A stretch of DNA of 21,449 nt from Gnetum montanum (Eukaryota; Streptophyta; Gnetopsida; Gnetales; Gnetaceae). Under the pieces are notes generated by a model. It was given only the letters and a program-made list of their open reading frames with translations, was not told where the DNA came from and did no database searches. The position numbers were made by a program, and so were the translations under genes. Location of the stretch: NCBI GenBank assembly GCA_015680685.1, contig MNCI01030955.1, positions 38,185-59,633 on the forward strand. Reading direction: 5' to 3'. Positions 1 through 9,448 of this stretch are shown one piece after another; position 1 is the stretch's first letter, and every line of letters starts with the position of its first letter.

Positions 1-64
1 ACCGGATCGCGCGTGCATGCTTGTATTCATATGGTTGAGTGTAGGGGTACCTCGCCACTCATCA
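1..64 (+). mobile_element. 3' end of an LTR (same family as the 6.3-15.0 kb element)
   Basis: The first 64 bases match the last about 64 bases of both LTRs of the central element (ends at 7172 and 14977), including the block GGTTGAGTGTAGGGGTACCT and the terminal ACTCATCA. The window therefore opens inside an LTR whose body lies to the left. No tRNA-Asp primer site follows it (the next bases are AAGCTTCTCTTG), so it is the 3' LTR of an element or a solo LTR. The orientation is the same as the other copies. Confidence 0.9.
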
Positions 65-559
65 AAGCTTCTCTTGAAATCAAGATGAAGTTAGAGGATC
101 TGGCTAAACTATAGGTTGTTGAGCTAGTATCTATTGGGATGTGGTCCTAAAGATACTCTTCATAGCTTACTACTTGAATGAGTTGGGGGCATCACCTAAT
201 GGAGGAACTAAATGGATAGTCAGTGTAGGATCATGATACTTAAGCTATTACATGAATACATGATGCTCTTCTTGGACACAAGTCGGTAATGCCTCAAGCT
301 TTGAATTAGACTCCATCCTTGAGTCATAAGCACATGAAGGGTTGGCTGTTGTAGAATGCCTCAGTGGGATAGGAACATCATCCTTACTATCAAAAAGAGG
401 AGTAATAACCTTCTCAAATACCTATCCATTAGAAGGAGGAGAAATTCTAGTTGCATCTAAACTCTTATGCAAGTAAATAAGGTTTCTTTCAAGCTTCTTG
501 ATGGCTCATGCAAAAGGTTAGAGAAATTTCTTGAATGAAGAACTAATCTGGGCACCTAT

Positions 560-1481
560 GGATTTTGATCTACTTAGCTGAGGTGATACCTTCTTCTTCT
601 TCTTCTTCTATGGTTTAGTGCTTGATCTTACTTCAACTACATTTGAAAGAATCCTCTTGTCAACATATTTGCTGAGGCTCATATTTCCTTTGAGAAAAGG
701 CATCCTGGAATAGGCATACCCTTCTGATGAATCAAAAAGCTAATGAGATAGGGTTTCCCAAGGATTCTTTCCTTGGCAAATAAACTTAGTATGTCCTGAT
801 AGAGTGTGTGTGCTAGATCGAATGGTAGTCTTATGAAAAGAAAATAAAGCACATATGCATGGGGTGGCAACATATAACTATAACTTCCCCCTTTTACCAT
901 AATGTTATATAAAATGATAAGAGACAATGTGAAAGCATCAGGAGTCATCATGCTTCTCTTAACATGGCCTCTGTCAAAAGTAACATCTTTCCCAAATAAT
1001 ACATTACAAAATTCTTCATAAGCTATAGGCATGATACCATTTGAATAAATGTTTTGCATGGAATCAATGGTTACTTAAAAGACATCAGGATTGGAGATTC
1101 CAAGGATTGCATTCAAAACTTGGGGAGAGACTTGATGAGAAGATCCCCAATGATGGAAGTGAATGCCCCAATGATGGAAGTGATAATATTTCAATATAAT
1201 TCTCTAATTAATACTTTAGAAACTAGAAAGTTCATTATAATGAAAGAGCCCTAGTTGAAAGCTTTAAATTAATCCACCAATGAAGTTTGTCTATGGGTAG
1301 GGAAAGATAGAGAGCATTGAGTAATGATGCTATTTGTTTGAGTAGCCTCAAACCTGTGTTGTGTGCTTGTACTATAGAATTGAGGCATGTAAGTGGGTGG
1401 TGCATTGCTAGAACATCCTTTGGATTTCTTCTTTGGTGGTGCCATAGACATTCCAATCTTCTTGTGGGTCATCTTTAACAA
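560..1481 (-). pseudogene. Decayed retrotransposon accessory ORF (plant transposon-protein type)
   Basis: Read on the minus strand, the segment begins near 1481 with a Met and a Lys/Pro/Ser-rich stretch. It passes through about 130 codons with several stops, including a piece reading LVSKVLIRELY that resembles the LVREFYAN-type motif of the so-called putative plant transposon protein domain. It then shifts frame into an open stretch at 1059-679 (126 codons). That stretch has hydrophobic helices around LIILYNIMVKGG and AYVLYFLFIRLPFDL, which fits the second half of the same kind of domain. A (TTC)n run at 591-609 encodes Lys/Glu-rich sequence after it. The N-terminus (Met-Ala-Pro-Pro-Lys-Lys in the 1440s) resembles the start of ORF2 at 11267, so this may be a far-diverged relative on the opposite strand. 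No LTRs belonging to it were found. Family assignment is from memory of motif shape and is tentative. Confidence 0.4.
591..609. repeat. (TTC)n microsatellite
   Basis: Nineteen bases of uninterrupted TTC repeat (about 6.3 units). On the minus strand it lies in the tail of the decayed accessory ORF and would encode charged residues. Confidence 0.9.
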
Positions 1482-1600
1482 AATTGCTACTAATGGTGGA
1501 GCCCTAGTTGTCTTTGTGGGATCAAATGAAAGAATACAACAAAGAAATGGGGGTTTTGACTATAATAATGATGATGAATGAGGGCTTTGCAAGAAAAATA

Positions 1601-1717
1601 AGATATCTTTACAAAAGAAAGATGTCTTTCCTATGAAGCAAGAAAAATTAGAGAGATGTCTTTGTTTATGCACAGATGTCTTCATGAAGATGTATTTCAT
1701 TTTGGAGAGATGCCTTT
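1601..1717 (+). repeat. Cluster of AGATGTCTTT-like motifs
   Basis: Six variants of AGATGTCTTT start at 1601 (AGATATCTTT), 1620, 1654, 1674, 1688 and 1708, with steps of 19, 34, 20, 14 and 20 bases. The core is close to its own reverse complement (AGACATCT). No ORF or TATA box is clearly tied to it. The 20/14 spacing recalls the palindrome arrays of the LTR promoters described below, but the motif is different. It could be the U3 of an old, otherwise unrecognisable LTR, or a chance satellite-like expansion. Confidence 0.5.
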
Positions 1718-2303
1718 GCAAAAATAAGATGGGGTTTGGGAAAAGATACCAATGGACTATAGTCTTAATAGATGCTTGAAAAAACAAAAATTGACCTCTA
1801 GTTACCTATTATTCTATCAAAAAGTAATGGTACTTAGAGAGCTAGAGAAGGAGTTTCCTCTTTTGAGGATTCTTTTCTCAGCTGAACTTCTTCAATGTTC
1901 AAGGCTTGGCTTCCTCTTATGAATTTATTAGTGAGAGCATCTTGATTCCCCTATTCCTATCTTTTAATTCTCCATTCTTTCCTAGTTCCTTTGTTCTTTT
2001 GAGTTGACATCCAGTGTCCTTTGAGATCCTACAATAAATTCTTTCTTGTTATTCTTTGATAAGACCAATGAGTCCTATGATATGACCAACTATTCATATG
2101 ATAATACTTGAGGTTGCAATCCCATTGTTTATGCCCTATTTGATGAAAATAAAGCACCTAATCCTCCTATGGTAGTATGAGAGTTTAGGATGATCAAATC
2201 TTTTAGGATCATTTTGATGGATAAGAGCCTCCTTTGATTTTGATGTATGATCTTTTTCTTTTGGAGGATCATTTGTTTGTCATGAGTTTATAGATGATGA
2301 TTA
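1718..2303. other. No gene recognised; possible tail of the Copia remnant
   Basis: Both strands are closed by frequent stops. The minus strand could be the downstream part of the Copia gag-pol remnant at 2304-3045, but I could not recognise a protease D-S/T-G motif or any integrase or reverse transcriptase block here. Confidence 0.3.
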
Positions 2304-3045
2304 CTCTTGCATGTAACATCCTAGACCACTCTTATCATGTGGACTTCTTCCTTGTCCTAGTATCATTTGAAGGGATTACTTTCCCTTCACCAATCTTTCA
2401 TTTACTAATTTAATGTCAACAAATTTCACTTGGCCTATTCTAAGGATGAGGTTATCTTTTCATTCTCAGCCCTTAGGTCTAAGAATTTTTTAGTAAGATC
2501 AAAAGTAGTCAAATTCCACAAAGATATTTCCTGATCCTTAGATTTGACTTGTTTATTTAACTTATTTCAAATATTTTGAAAAGAAAAAATCTCATTAGAT
2601 AAAAGATCAAACCACTCTTCATCTTTAAGATCCTCATTTGATGAATTAGCATCATCATTAATGAGGGCCATGCAGATGAGATGAGAATTTTTTACATCAT
2701 CCTCCACTTCTTCCTAACTCTACTCTCCATATCTTGATATTGCTAGGACATTCGGAGGCCATATGACCTCTTTCTCCATAAAACAAGCATTCTATAGAAG
2801 AAAAATCTAAGTTAGAATTCAAATTTTTTTTACCTCTTTCTTTACCTTTGAATAGATTGGATCTTTGCTAATATGTCCCTTTGTTTCTTCTTTTTATCAA
2901 TTGTTGTAGCTTTTTTGAGAGAAAGGAAATCTCATCTTCGCTACCCTCATCATGTTCATTGAGATCTTGAAAGGTCCTAATAAGCTTAGAATATGGTTTC
3001 TAGGATTCCAAAACCTTTACAACTTGAGCTTTGCTCCAAAGTATT
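2304..3045 (-). pseudogene. Ty1/Copia (SIRE-like) Gag remnant
   Basis: Minus-strand translation in shifting frames gives the usual order of a long plant Copia Gag. First comes an acidic/basic stretch near 3000-2880 with EDEISFLSKKLQQLIKRR, equivalent to the E-x-x-L-I-x-R-K-F segment that precedes the zinc knuckle. Next is a damaged zinc knuckle at 2792-2745, reading C-L-F-Y-G-E-R-G-H-M-A-S-E-C, where the second Cys is Tyr. After a coiled region comes the block LGQGRSPHDKSGLG at 2366-2304, which matches the conserved L-G-x-x-R-x-x-x-D-K-x-G-L-G-Y motif downstream of the knuckle. Stops and frameshifts make it non-functional. Assignment to Copia is strong from the two motifs together. The SIRE-like clade is inferred from the length between them. 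Confidence 0.7.
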
Positions 3046-3397
3046 ATGGCGCTACACCAACATTCAATTCCATAGGATCCCAACAAGCTCAAGCAAGATG
3101 CCTTCTCATAAGAAGCACATCAACCCTATAGGGTAACAAAAGAGCATAATAATCATAAAGAAAGAATGCAACTAAGTTTTCCGATACTTACACTTTGAGG
3201 CATAGCTTACTTTGACCAATTACAATAGACAAAAGATTATACAATGAGGAACAACAATGATTACAATGATGGCTTGATGATTACAATTGTTAGTACAAAA
3301 TCTTTCACATTTTCCTATGAGAATGAAGTATTCTTGTAGCCAATATGTTTCCAAAATCATCTTGGAATTCATCCAATGACTAACTAATGGTCACTAG

Positions 3398-3548
3398 AGA
3401 CATCTTTTTGCAATGGACCTTCATTCTAGAAAGATGTATTCTTCAAGGCTAAGGCATCTATTTGCAATGGACCTTCGTTCTAGAAAGACATCTTCTATTT
3501 TCTAGAGATGTCTTCTCTTGTGTTGCCTTCAATTTTGCCAAGATGTCT
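3398..3548. repeat. AGACATCT/AGATGTCT cluster with a 54-bp near-duplication
   Basis: The core AGACATCT or its reverse complement AGATGTCT occurs exactly at 3398, 3486, 3505 and 3541, with diverged forms at 3432 and 3451. Within it a segment starting GCAATGGACCTTCATTCTAG near 3410 is repeated near 3464 with one or two changes (period about 54 bp). The same core forms the cluster at 1601-1717, so the two clusters flank the Copia Gag remnant. An open stretch of 62 codons on the minus strand at 3646-3458 is not recognised and is probably fortuitous. Confidence 0.5.
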
Positions 3549-3649
3549 AATGTTTCTTGTAGACGTTTTTCTTCAACTTCCTTTGCACTTTGAAATCTTG
3601 GTTTCTTGTCCATAATTTTGAACATCCACATGCCTTCTTGTCTCAATCC

Positions 3650-4440
3650 AAGTTCTTGATGATGTTAACTTTGCTTATAATTCCTTGAGCTCTATGAAGT
3701 CCTTATCCACGTTCTTGCCCTACAAACACAATAACAACACAAACACCCTTGTGCTTCATTTTCTTAATGTTTTGACACACCAAAAGGTCAACACTATGCT
3801 ACATAGGCAAAGTAGCACTATAATAGAGTCTAGCCATACTTGTAAATGTAATGACTCGAAACACACATAGGATAAAGAAAAACATTAGCTTACCTAAGGC
3901 AAAAAGAGATCTTCACATAAAGCTAAATATTAAAATACAAATAGAAATGCTATGAATCAAGTTGTTTTATATGAGAGATTATCTCAAATATTTATCGTTT
4001 TTGTAGCATTATGGAAAAGGTTCACTAGTATTTAGGTGTTAATGGAGGTATGCGAGTGCAACCTAGGCATCTTGGGATCATACTAGAGATGATAGGCAAG
4101 CAAAAGAATAAAACCAGGCCTAGAAGGTGGATGTGTCAACATCCCTACACTAACATAGTGTAATTAATGCATCCCTAACATGCATATTTTTCTCACTCAA
4201 TTTCAGATGATAATTGGAATAACATGGAATATGTCAAAATGTTTCTAAGATTTCCAAACAAAGATAGAAATATCTGAGAAAGTCTAAAACATGTATCAAA
4301 CCTACAAGTATGAAATGGAAGGCTAGGATGCAAACCTAGGAGGTAGAAACCTCAACCATATGCATGAAAACTATAAATACAAGATCTAAAATACTTTCCA
4401 AATCTAGGGCTTACAATCAAGTTACAAAATATCATTGGAC
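3650..4440. other. No gene recognised
   Basis: AT-rich sequence with stops in all frames. It holds no LTR boundary, primer site or coding motif that I can support. Confidence 0.4.
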
Positions 4441-5280
4441 AATTCATTATCTTCTATGGTATGATCTACTACACATGCTTTCTTGGTGTTGGTTTTCTTC
4501 TTTTTATTCTTGTATACATTGTCTCCTCCCATCTCTATGATATGGTCTTCTTTCATCTCACCCTATTTACAATTATTATCCCTTTGGTCATCATCAGGTT
4601 CTTTCTTTTTAGAGCTTGATGATGAGGAAGAAGATGGGGGTGGAGAGGTAAGAGAGTTAACCTACCCTTATTTCCTTCTCTAATCCCTTTGGTATTTTCT
4701 AGTTTTATGATTAGAAAACCTTGGCCTTGGAGTTCCCCTAGTTTTGTATTTAGCTCTTTGCTTTCCTTAATTACTTACCATGATGAAACAAAACCATTGA
4801 TGAGTTGTGTAATCTCCATTGAAGGAAGGAGAACCTTGGCATTGAGATTGGCCAGATGGATAATTAGGATTATCCTCTTTTTACTATAATGTTAGTGGGA
4901 TTATAATTCCTTTTCCTTGGAGGGTTCATGATGGTCTTTCATAAATTTAATCTTTTTGAGCTAGGCCTTCATTAGTTGGTAGTCTCTAGAGATATGATTG
5001 ACTACATGGTATTTTGAGGCTATTAATTAAAGCCCCTGCTTCATTAGTGTTGTCATGGATATCGATGAAATTACTCAATTAGGTGATAATACTATGTTAT
5101 CCTTGAGGTTGATTCATCATAATTATTGATCCTAGTGAAGGATAAAGATGTAGTTTGAAAAATAAGGATCTAGATGCATGGAGACATCTTTAAGTTTTTT
5201 GGGATACCTCCTCTACATTTTTCCTCTTCTTGTTAGGTGGTCTTGTGGAGTCATCTTCAGGTGGGGAATCAGCCTTGTGA
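4440..5280 (-). pseudogene. Unrecognised low-complexity coding-like remnant
   Basis: On the minus strand the segment reads as two charged blocks separated by decayed sequence. Near 5275-5205 there is an acidic then basic run (D-S-P-P-E-D-D-S-T-R-P-P-N-K-K-R-K). Near 4650-4600 there is a Ser-rich, Lys-rich and Asp-rich run. Between them lies a Pro/Arg/Asn-rich stretch of the kind seen in Gag or transposase tails. Stops interrupt every frame. I do not recognise a family. The composition is only weak evidence that this was ever coding. Confidence 0.2.
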
Positions 5281-6318
5281 GAATAAGATATTTCTTCAAT
5301 TTATTTTTAAGTATACCTTAAATAAAATATTATTATGTTTCCTATAATGTATTTTTATGATCCTACAACAATTTTTGTATGAATTAGTTATCTAAAATAC
5401 TAGTTCACAATTTTCCCAATGGTGGTGCCAATGATGAGCAACAAGAGTTCTCTACACCTAATCATACATATCACAAGCATTCATGTGCAATATAGTTAAA
5501 TTTCATGGACTTTGGACTAGTATGATGTTCTAGATAACCAAGCATTAGATCATAGGTTACTGTCTTTCCAATCACAACTTGTGTTGGTTCAAGTAGTATG
5601 GTTAACTATAAGTGGGATGTAACATGATTTTATTATTATTAAAATATTTTAAAGATAAAGTATTAAAATATTTAAGCTATTAAAATAATTACCTATGAAG
5701 ATGAAAGAATTCTATACTATCCTAAGAATTGAGTATATGTTCCCATCTTCTGTACACATCCTAAACTTATATTAATGTCACTAAGGTATCAAGTGTTTAC
5801 TATTGGGTGTGCTAAGTATCCATTATTGGGATTACCAAAATTTAATATTATATTTGAAGTGATCAAAATCAAGCACTATTATTGAATAAAATATTTAATT
5901 ACTAAGTGATGAAAAGGAAAACACATTAAGGATAAAATGCTAAAAAGTAAACTAAATGCTAATCCAAGTGTTGCAATGGATAGAACCAATCTCTATTTTA
6001 TTGTCATCTTGCATAAGTGTCTAGATACATGATGAACTTGAATAAAATTCTATACAATTGATTCAATCCATGCTATAGGCACTAAAATGAGAAAAATTCT
6101 AACTTCTATGAAGAGAAATTACAAGATCATTACCAAAAGAATGATTAAAGGTGCCATAAATGCAGCGGGCATGCATACGTCTATAGGAAAGGTACTATAC
6201 TACTTCAACACATCTGCATTAAAGCATCAAAGGATGCATTGATGGAGCTACATTAATGTAGCTAATAAATTTATCTTTCATTAATTGAAATACCTATATT
6301 AATTCCTAGTATAACATT
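5281..6318. other. AT-rich spacer, no gene recognised
   Basis: Very AT-rich sequence with runs such as ATTAAAATATTT near 5640-5690 and no open frame of useful length. It is the left target flank of the central element and ends at the target duplication. No remnant matching the Gypsy pol of the right flank (14983 onward) is visible here. Confidence 0.5.
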
Positions 6319-6323
6319 ATCAC
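6319..6323. repeat. Left target-site duplication ATCAC
   Basis: ATCAC lies directly before the TGATGGG start of the 5' LTR and is repeated directly after the ACTCATCA end of the 3' LTR (14978-14982). A 5-bp duplication is the usual product of Ty3/Gypsy integrases. Confidence 0.88.
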
Positions 6324-6334
6324 TGATGGGATGC

Positions 6335-6451
6335 AATATCTCATGGGCCGCGATATTGCGTCCGTCGCGATATCGCATCCCCCACGATATCGCGTTGTCC
6401 CCTGCGATATCACGTACGCGATATCGCAGTCTGCCGCAATGTCTATAAATA
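6335..6451 (+). promoter_or_regulatory. LTR promoter: six-unit palindrome array plus TATA box
   Basis: GATAT cores start at 6352, 6369, 6386, 6406 and 6420, preceded by a degenerate unit at 6335 (AATATCTC). The steps are 17, 17, 17, 20 and 14 bp. Most units extend to GCGATATCGC, which is its own reverse complement. The last core starts 24 bp before TATAAATA at 6444. The same 24-bp distance and the same 20 then 14 spacing recur in the LTRs at 14191-14256 and 21179-21244. The CpG-rich units stand out in CpG-poor surroundings. The array is probably a binding site for a dimeric host or element factor; no factor is identified. Confidence 0.75.
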
Positions 6452-6472
6452 AGGAGAAAATCTCCCTTATTT
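6447..6472. repeat. Inverted repeat just after the TATA box
   Basis: AAATAAGGAGA and TCTCCCTTATTT pair around a loop of three A, with one bulged C. The left arm overlaps the TATA box, and the expected start of transcription (about 30 bp after TATA) is near the right end. Similar but looser arms follow the TATA box in the LTR at 21151 (AAATAAG and CTTATTT) and a weaker one is in the 3' LTR. Confidence 0.5.
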
Positions 6473-7173
6473 ATCATCAATAGAATAGATTGTAGCGAAG
6501 CTCTGGCAGTTTGATCCCTCCAGAGATAGATTATTTTTCCATGTTTGCTCGTAGTGTGGTGAATGTAATTGTACGACATCCTTTATTCGAGTGTGACGTA
6601 CTTGGACATGCATATGACTAGAAATAAAGATCAAGATTACTTCATCATTGCAACATTCACTTTGTTTTTTCATTTATTTAATTGTTTTTCACTGCTTTTA
6701 TAATTAGTCTCTCTCACCCTTATCTCATGTTAAACCGCGGAATGACTACAACTTGATTACAAGCATTTAAGTGTGACTACTTGGTATCCCAATGGTGTAC
6801 CTAGGATCTACGCTTGGTAATCCTAGTGGTAGTCATGCACAAAGTCCAAGATGTGTACGGATGATCAAGGAATGGATGCTCATCTCACTTGGACTAGATT
6901 AGATTCTCTTACCCTTTTCCTCCTAGCTTAGATAATATTAATTTCCATTGCCTTCAAGAGTAGCATTAGATTAGGAACACATCATACACCTCACTCTGGA
7001 CTAAACCATATGTGACAAAGCTAATACTAGTCCAGGTGGTAAGACAACAAACTGTGACCTAAGGCTAATTGTCTAGGTGCCACAACTAGTCCGTTTGCAG
7101 AGTTCAACTGGATCACGCATGAGAATGCTCATATTCGTATGGTTGAGTGTAGGGGTACCTCGTCACTCATCAT

Positions 7174-7191
7174 TGGCGCCATTGCCGGGGA
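7174..7191 (+). other. Primer-binding site, tRNA-Asp(GTC)
   Basis: TGGCGCCATTGCCGGGGA starts two bases after the LTR end. It differs by one base (A for G in the middle) from the complement of the 3' end of plant tRNA-Asp, as used by Athila- and Tat-type Ty3/Gypsy elements. Minus-strand DNA synthesis would be primed here. It also fixes the plus orientation of the element and marks 6324-7172 as the 5' LTR. Confidence 0.9.
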
Positions 7192-7304
7192 CGGTGCTAG
7201 TTATCTAGATTAGTTATATCATACAAGGTAGTTGTATTTGACTTAATGATATATCTCTTAGAAAGAAGTAATTATAAAAAATTCACATAAATTCACACAC
7301 AACA

Positions 7305-9286
7305 ATGTCTCTCCTACTAGACGATAATCACTCCACACTTAGTGAGGAAGTTCATTGGAGAAGCAACGAACTATATAACGATGAAGATTGGAGTACACAA
7401 CCTGAAGTGGGGGTTTCTTATAAACATGAATGAAAGCAACATCATCCCAACACACGAAAGCATAACTTACCTGATGACGATGAACCCCTACTAGCCACTA
7501 CAAGCCTAATGAAAATACAAGAGGTTGTTCGAATCTCACGTAGGCATCGCAAAGAGAGCCGTCTACCCAGGCTCAACTTAAACAACTTTTCCAAATTTTC
7601 AAGAGGCTATGACTTAGATCCGCATCAACATTTACAAGCCTTCTATGATGCCTGCACATGGAACAACATTGATAATGGTTGGCAAAAACTTAAGCTCTTT
7701 CCAATGACACTCAATGACCAAGCTAAAGTATGGTATAGATCATTAAAACCAAATTCTATATGACGTTGGTCAATAATGGTAGAAGTTTTTAATAAAAAAT
7801 GTCAATCCTACGCAAGAGTGTTAGCCTTGAGGAAACAAATCCAAGGGTGGAAACAAGCACAACATGAACCCTTGGACATGGCCTTAGAAAGATATTACGC
7901 ATTGTTAAACAACTGTCTAGGCCATGGGTTTTCCAAGGAAAGGCTAGTGTACCATATCACTGATGGGCTACGTAATGAAACAAGAGAGACCTTAGGAATG
8001 TATGCCCAAGGTCAACTATATGAACTACAAACCCATCAAATCCAAGAGCTTGTTAAGCAGGTAGCAAAAGAAGAAGGAGAATTGGCTAGATGGGAGAGTG
8101 TTGAAAAACATCAACGGGACCAAAAGCTCAACTTAACAAAGGTCCATGATCATAAAAAGGAGAAATCAACCAAACTCAAGGTGGAAACATCATCTTTTCC
8201 AATACAAAAAAGATTAGAAGAAGTCGAGGCAAAGATCAATAAGATCTTGGAATGGATGAATCAAAAGTGTGGAGAATATATCAACATCATTGGAGATAGA
8301 GTTTTGACAACCCAAGAAGCAGGATGAAATAGTAGACAATCGGAAAGAAGGGATAAGGAAAATAAGAGCTCAAATGCCAATCATACATATGAATGTAACA
8401 TATGCCTGTACGATCACCCCAAGGGCCAATGCCCAATATTATTACATTTACATGAGCATTGGAGAAACATGTTACATCCAGAGTTCGTACAGAGATACTG
8501 TGTTCGATCATAGTGGCAATAATCATAGTCATGGGAAAACCACCCTTAGACTGGAGACACCCTTCATATCATCCGAACCCAAACGCTTATCTTGTTCAAC
8601 ATCCTGTTTCTCCAATTGGACCAACTTACTCTATCTCACCACAATACTATTCTCCTCAACACTATCAACCCATGCCTCCAACAAAACCACCACCTTGTGC
8701 ACCTTATACACCTCCTAACTTTCAGCATTCTCAACCTTTCCCTCCTTCCACAGTGCCACCAACTGTTCCTAAGGTGCCTGCACCACAACAACAACCTTTG
8801 AATGCTACTTGTGCTACTACTAGTAACAACAGTGAAAAGCCTCCTCAACATCAAAAGCGTTCTTTCTTTAAACACAGCCATAAGAAGGGAAAACACAATT
8901 CCGAGGCCACTGCATCTTCCAACACAACACAAGTTCCACATTGTGGTGCACCCTTACCTTCCAACTCAACGCCTCATGTAACTTCATCAGGGCCACCAAC
9001 TTACACTCCAACAATCATATGGTCAAATGAACACATACATGGAGAGCGACAATCCAATCCTTGCATACCATCTAATGATCCCAAATACCATAGTGGCTCA
9101 ACTCGTTATCTGGGAACTACATCGCATAAATTGCCCCACTATGCTCATTTTAATCAAGTGTGTGAAACCCAATGGGGTAAGTATGGACCAGTCCCAATAC
9201 TTCCAACATGTAAGGATCCTCATCTTCCATTTATTAATCCTTGCCATGCTCAACCAATTAGTTATGGGGGATATCCCCCATTCTAA
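7305..9286 (+). pseudogene. gag: Broken Gag (Retrotrans_gag domain, zinc knuckle, Pro/Gln-rich tail)
   Basis: The likely start is the ATG at 7305, 114 bases after the primer site. Its frame runs through in-frame TGA stops at 7431, 7761 and 8325. Residues about 90-300 show the Retrotrans_gag pattern: hydrophobic helices, then F-P-M-T-L-N-D-Q-A-K-V-W-Y-R-S-L-K-P-N-S-I, a TGA, R-W and F-N-K-K-C. This corresponds to the conserved A-x-x-W-Y-x-S-L-x-P-x-S-I-x-x-W-x-x-L-x-x-x-F stretch. Lys/Glu-rich helices follow. After the third stop the same frame still encodes a zinc knuckle at 8394-8432, C-N-I-C-L-Y-D-H-P-K-G-Q-C (C-x2-C-x3-H-x4-C), typical of Athila/Tat Gag. The frame closes at 8511 (TAG). Around 8511-8535 the coding signal passes to the +2 frame, giving a Pro/Gln/Ser-rich tail to the TAA at 9284. 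Gag forms the virus-like particle and packages RNA. This copy cannot make a full protein, and no protease follows. Confidence 0.82.
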
Positions 9287-9298
9287 TAACTAGTAGGA

Positions 9299-9448
9299 TT
9301 AATAAATATTTTTCAGTTTTCTTTAATTTTACAACTTTTTGTTTTCCAGTTTTTCATTTTTCAACTTTTTGTTTTATCTTTTCATCTTTTTATTTGTTTG
9401 TGTTTTTGTCTTTTTACACTTTTGTAAGCAATCTCATCTATGAATAAA
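9299..9448 (+). terminator. T-rich stretch and AATAAA after gag (possible internal polyadenylation site)
   Basis: Directly after the gag stop lies about 120 bp of strongly T-rich sequence containing two copies of CAACTTTTTGTTTT (9332 and 9362, 30 bp apart), then AATAAA at 9443-9448. U-rich RNA followed by AATAAA is the form of a plant 3' end signal. If used, it would end a gag-only transcript well before ORF2. Low-complexity T runs are common in such DNA, so this is tentative. Confidence 0.35.

Larger units (their letters stand above)
6324..7172 (+). repeat. 5' LTR
   Basis: It runs from TGATGGG to ACTCATCA, 849 bp, with inverted TGATG/CATCA ends. In order it holds a GCGATATCGC-type array (6335-6429), a TATA box TATAAATA at 6444-6451, an inverted repeat at 6447-6472, an AATAAA signal at 6623-6628 and a long U5-like part. 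The distance from TATA to AATAAA (179 bp) is the same in the 3' LTR, so R is probably about 170 nt. Minus-strand open stretches inside it are fortuitous. Confidence 0.92.

Noticed and set aside
1-64. Left LTR fragment as a 5' LTR paired with the LTR at 21151
   Set aside because: No primer-binding site follows position 64, and the two LTRs belong to visibly different subfamilies.
4483-4889. Plus-strand open stretches rich in Phe, Leu and Ser
   Set aside because: They mirror purine-rich, Lys/Glu/Ser coding-like sequence on the minus strand. No signal peptide or membrane-protein family is supported.
6335-6430. CRISPR-like array
   Set aside because: Units are 10-bp palindromes with 4-10 bp gaps in an LTR promoter of a eukaryotic element. 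There are no spacers of constant length and no cas genes.
6271-6673. Minus-strand open stretches across the 5' LTR (and 14384-14172 in the 3' LTR)
   Set aside because: They lie antisense in U3/R of the LTR, recur only because the LTR is repeated, and carry no domain.
8374-8941. Extra open stretches on both strands over the gag tail (8374-8718, 8592-8801, 8941-8636, 9027-9293)
   Set aside because: These are shadows of the Pro/Gln-rich frame at 8459-9286, whose biased composition opens other frames.
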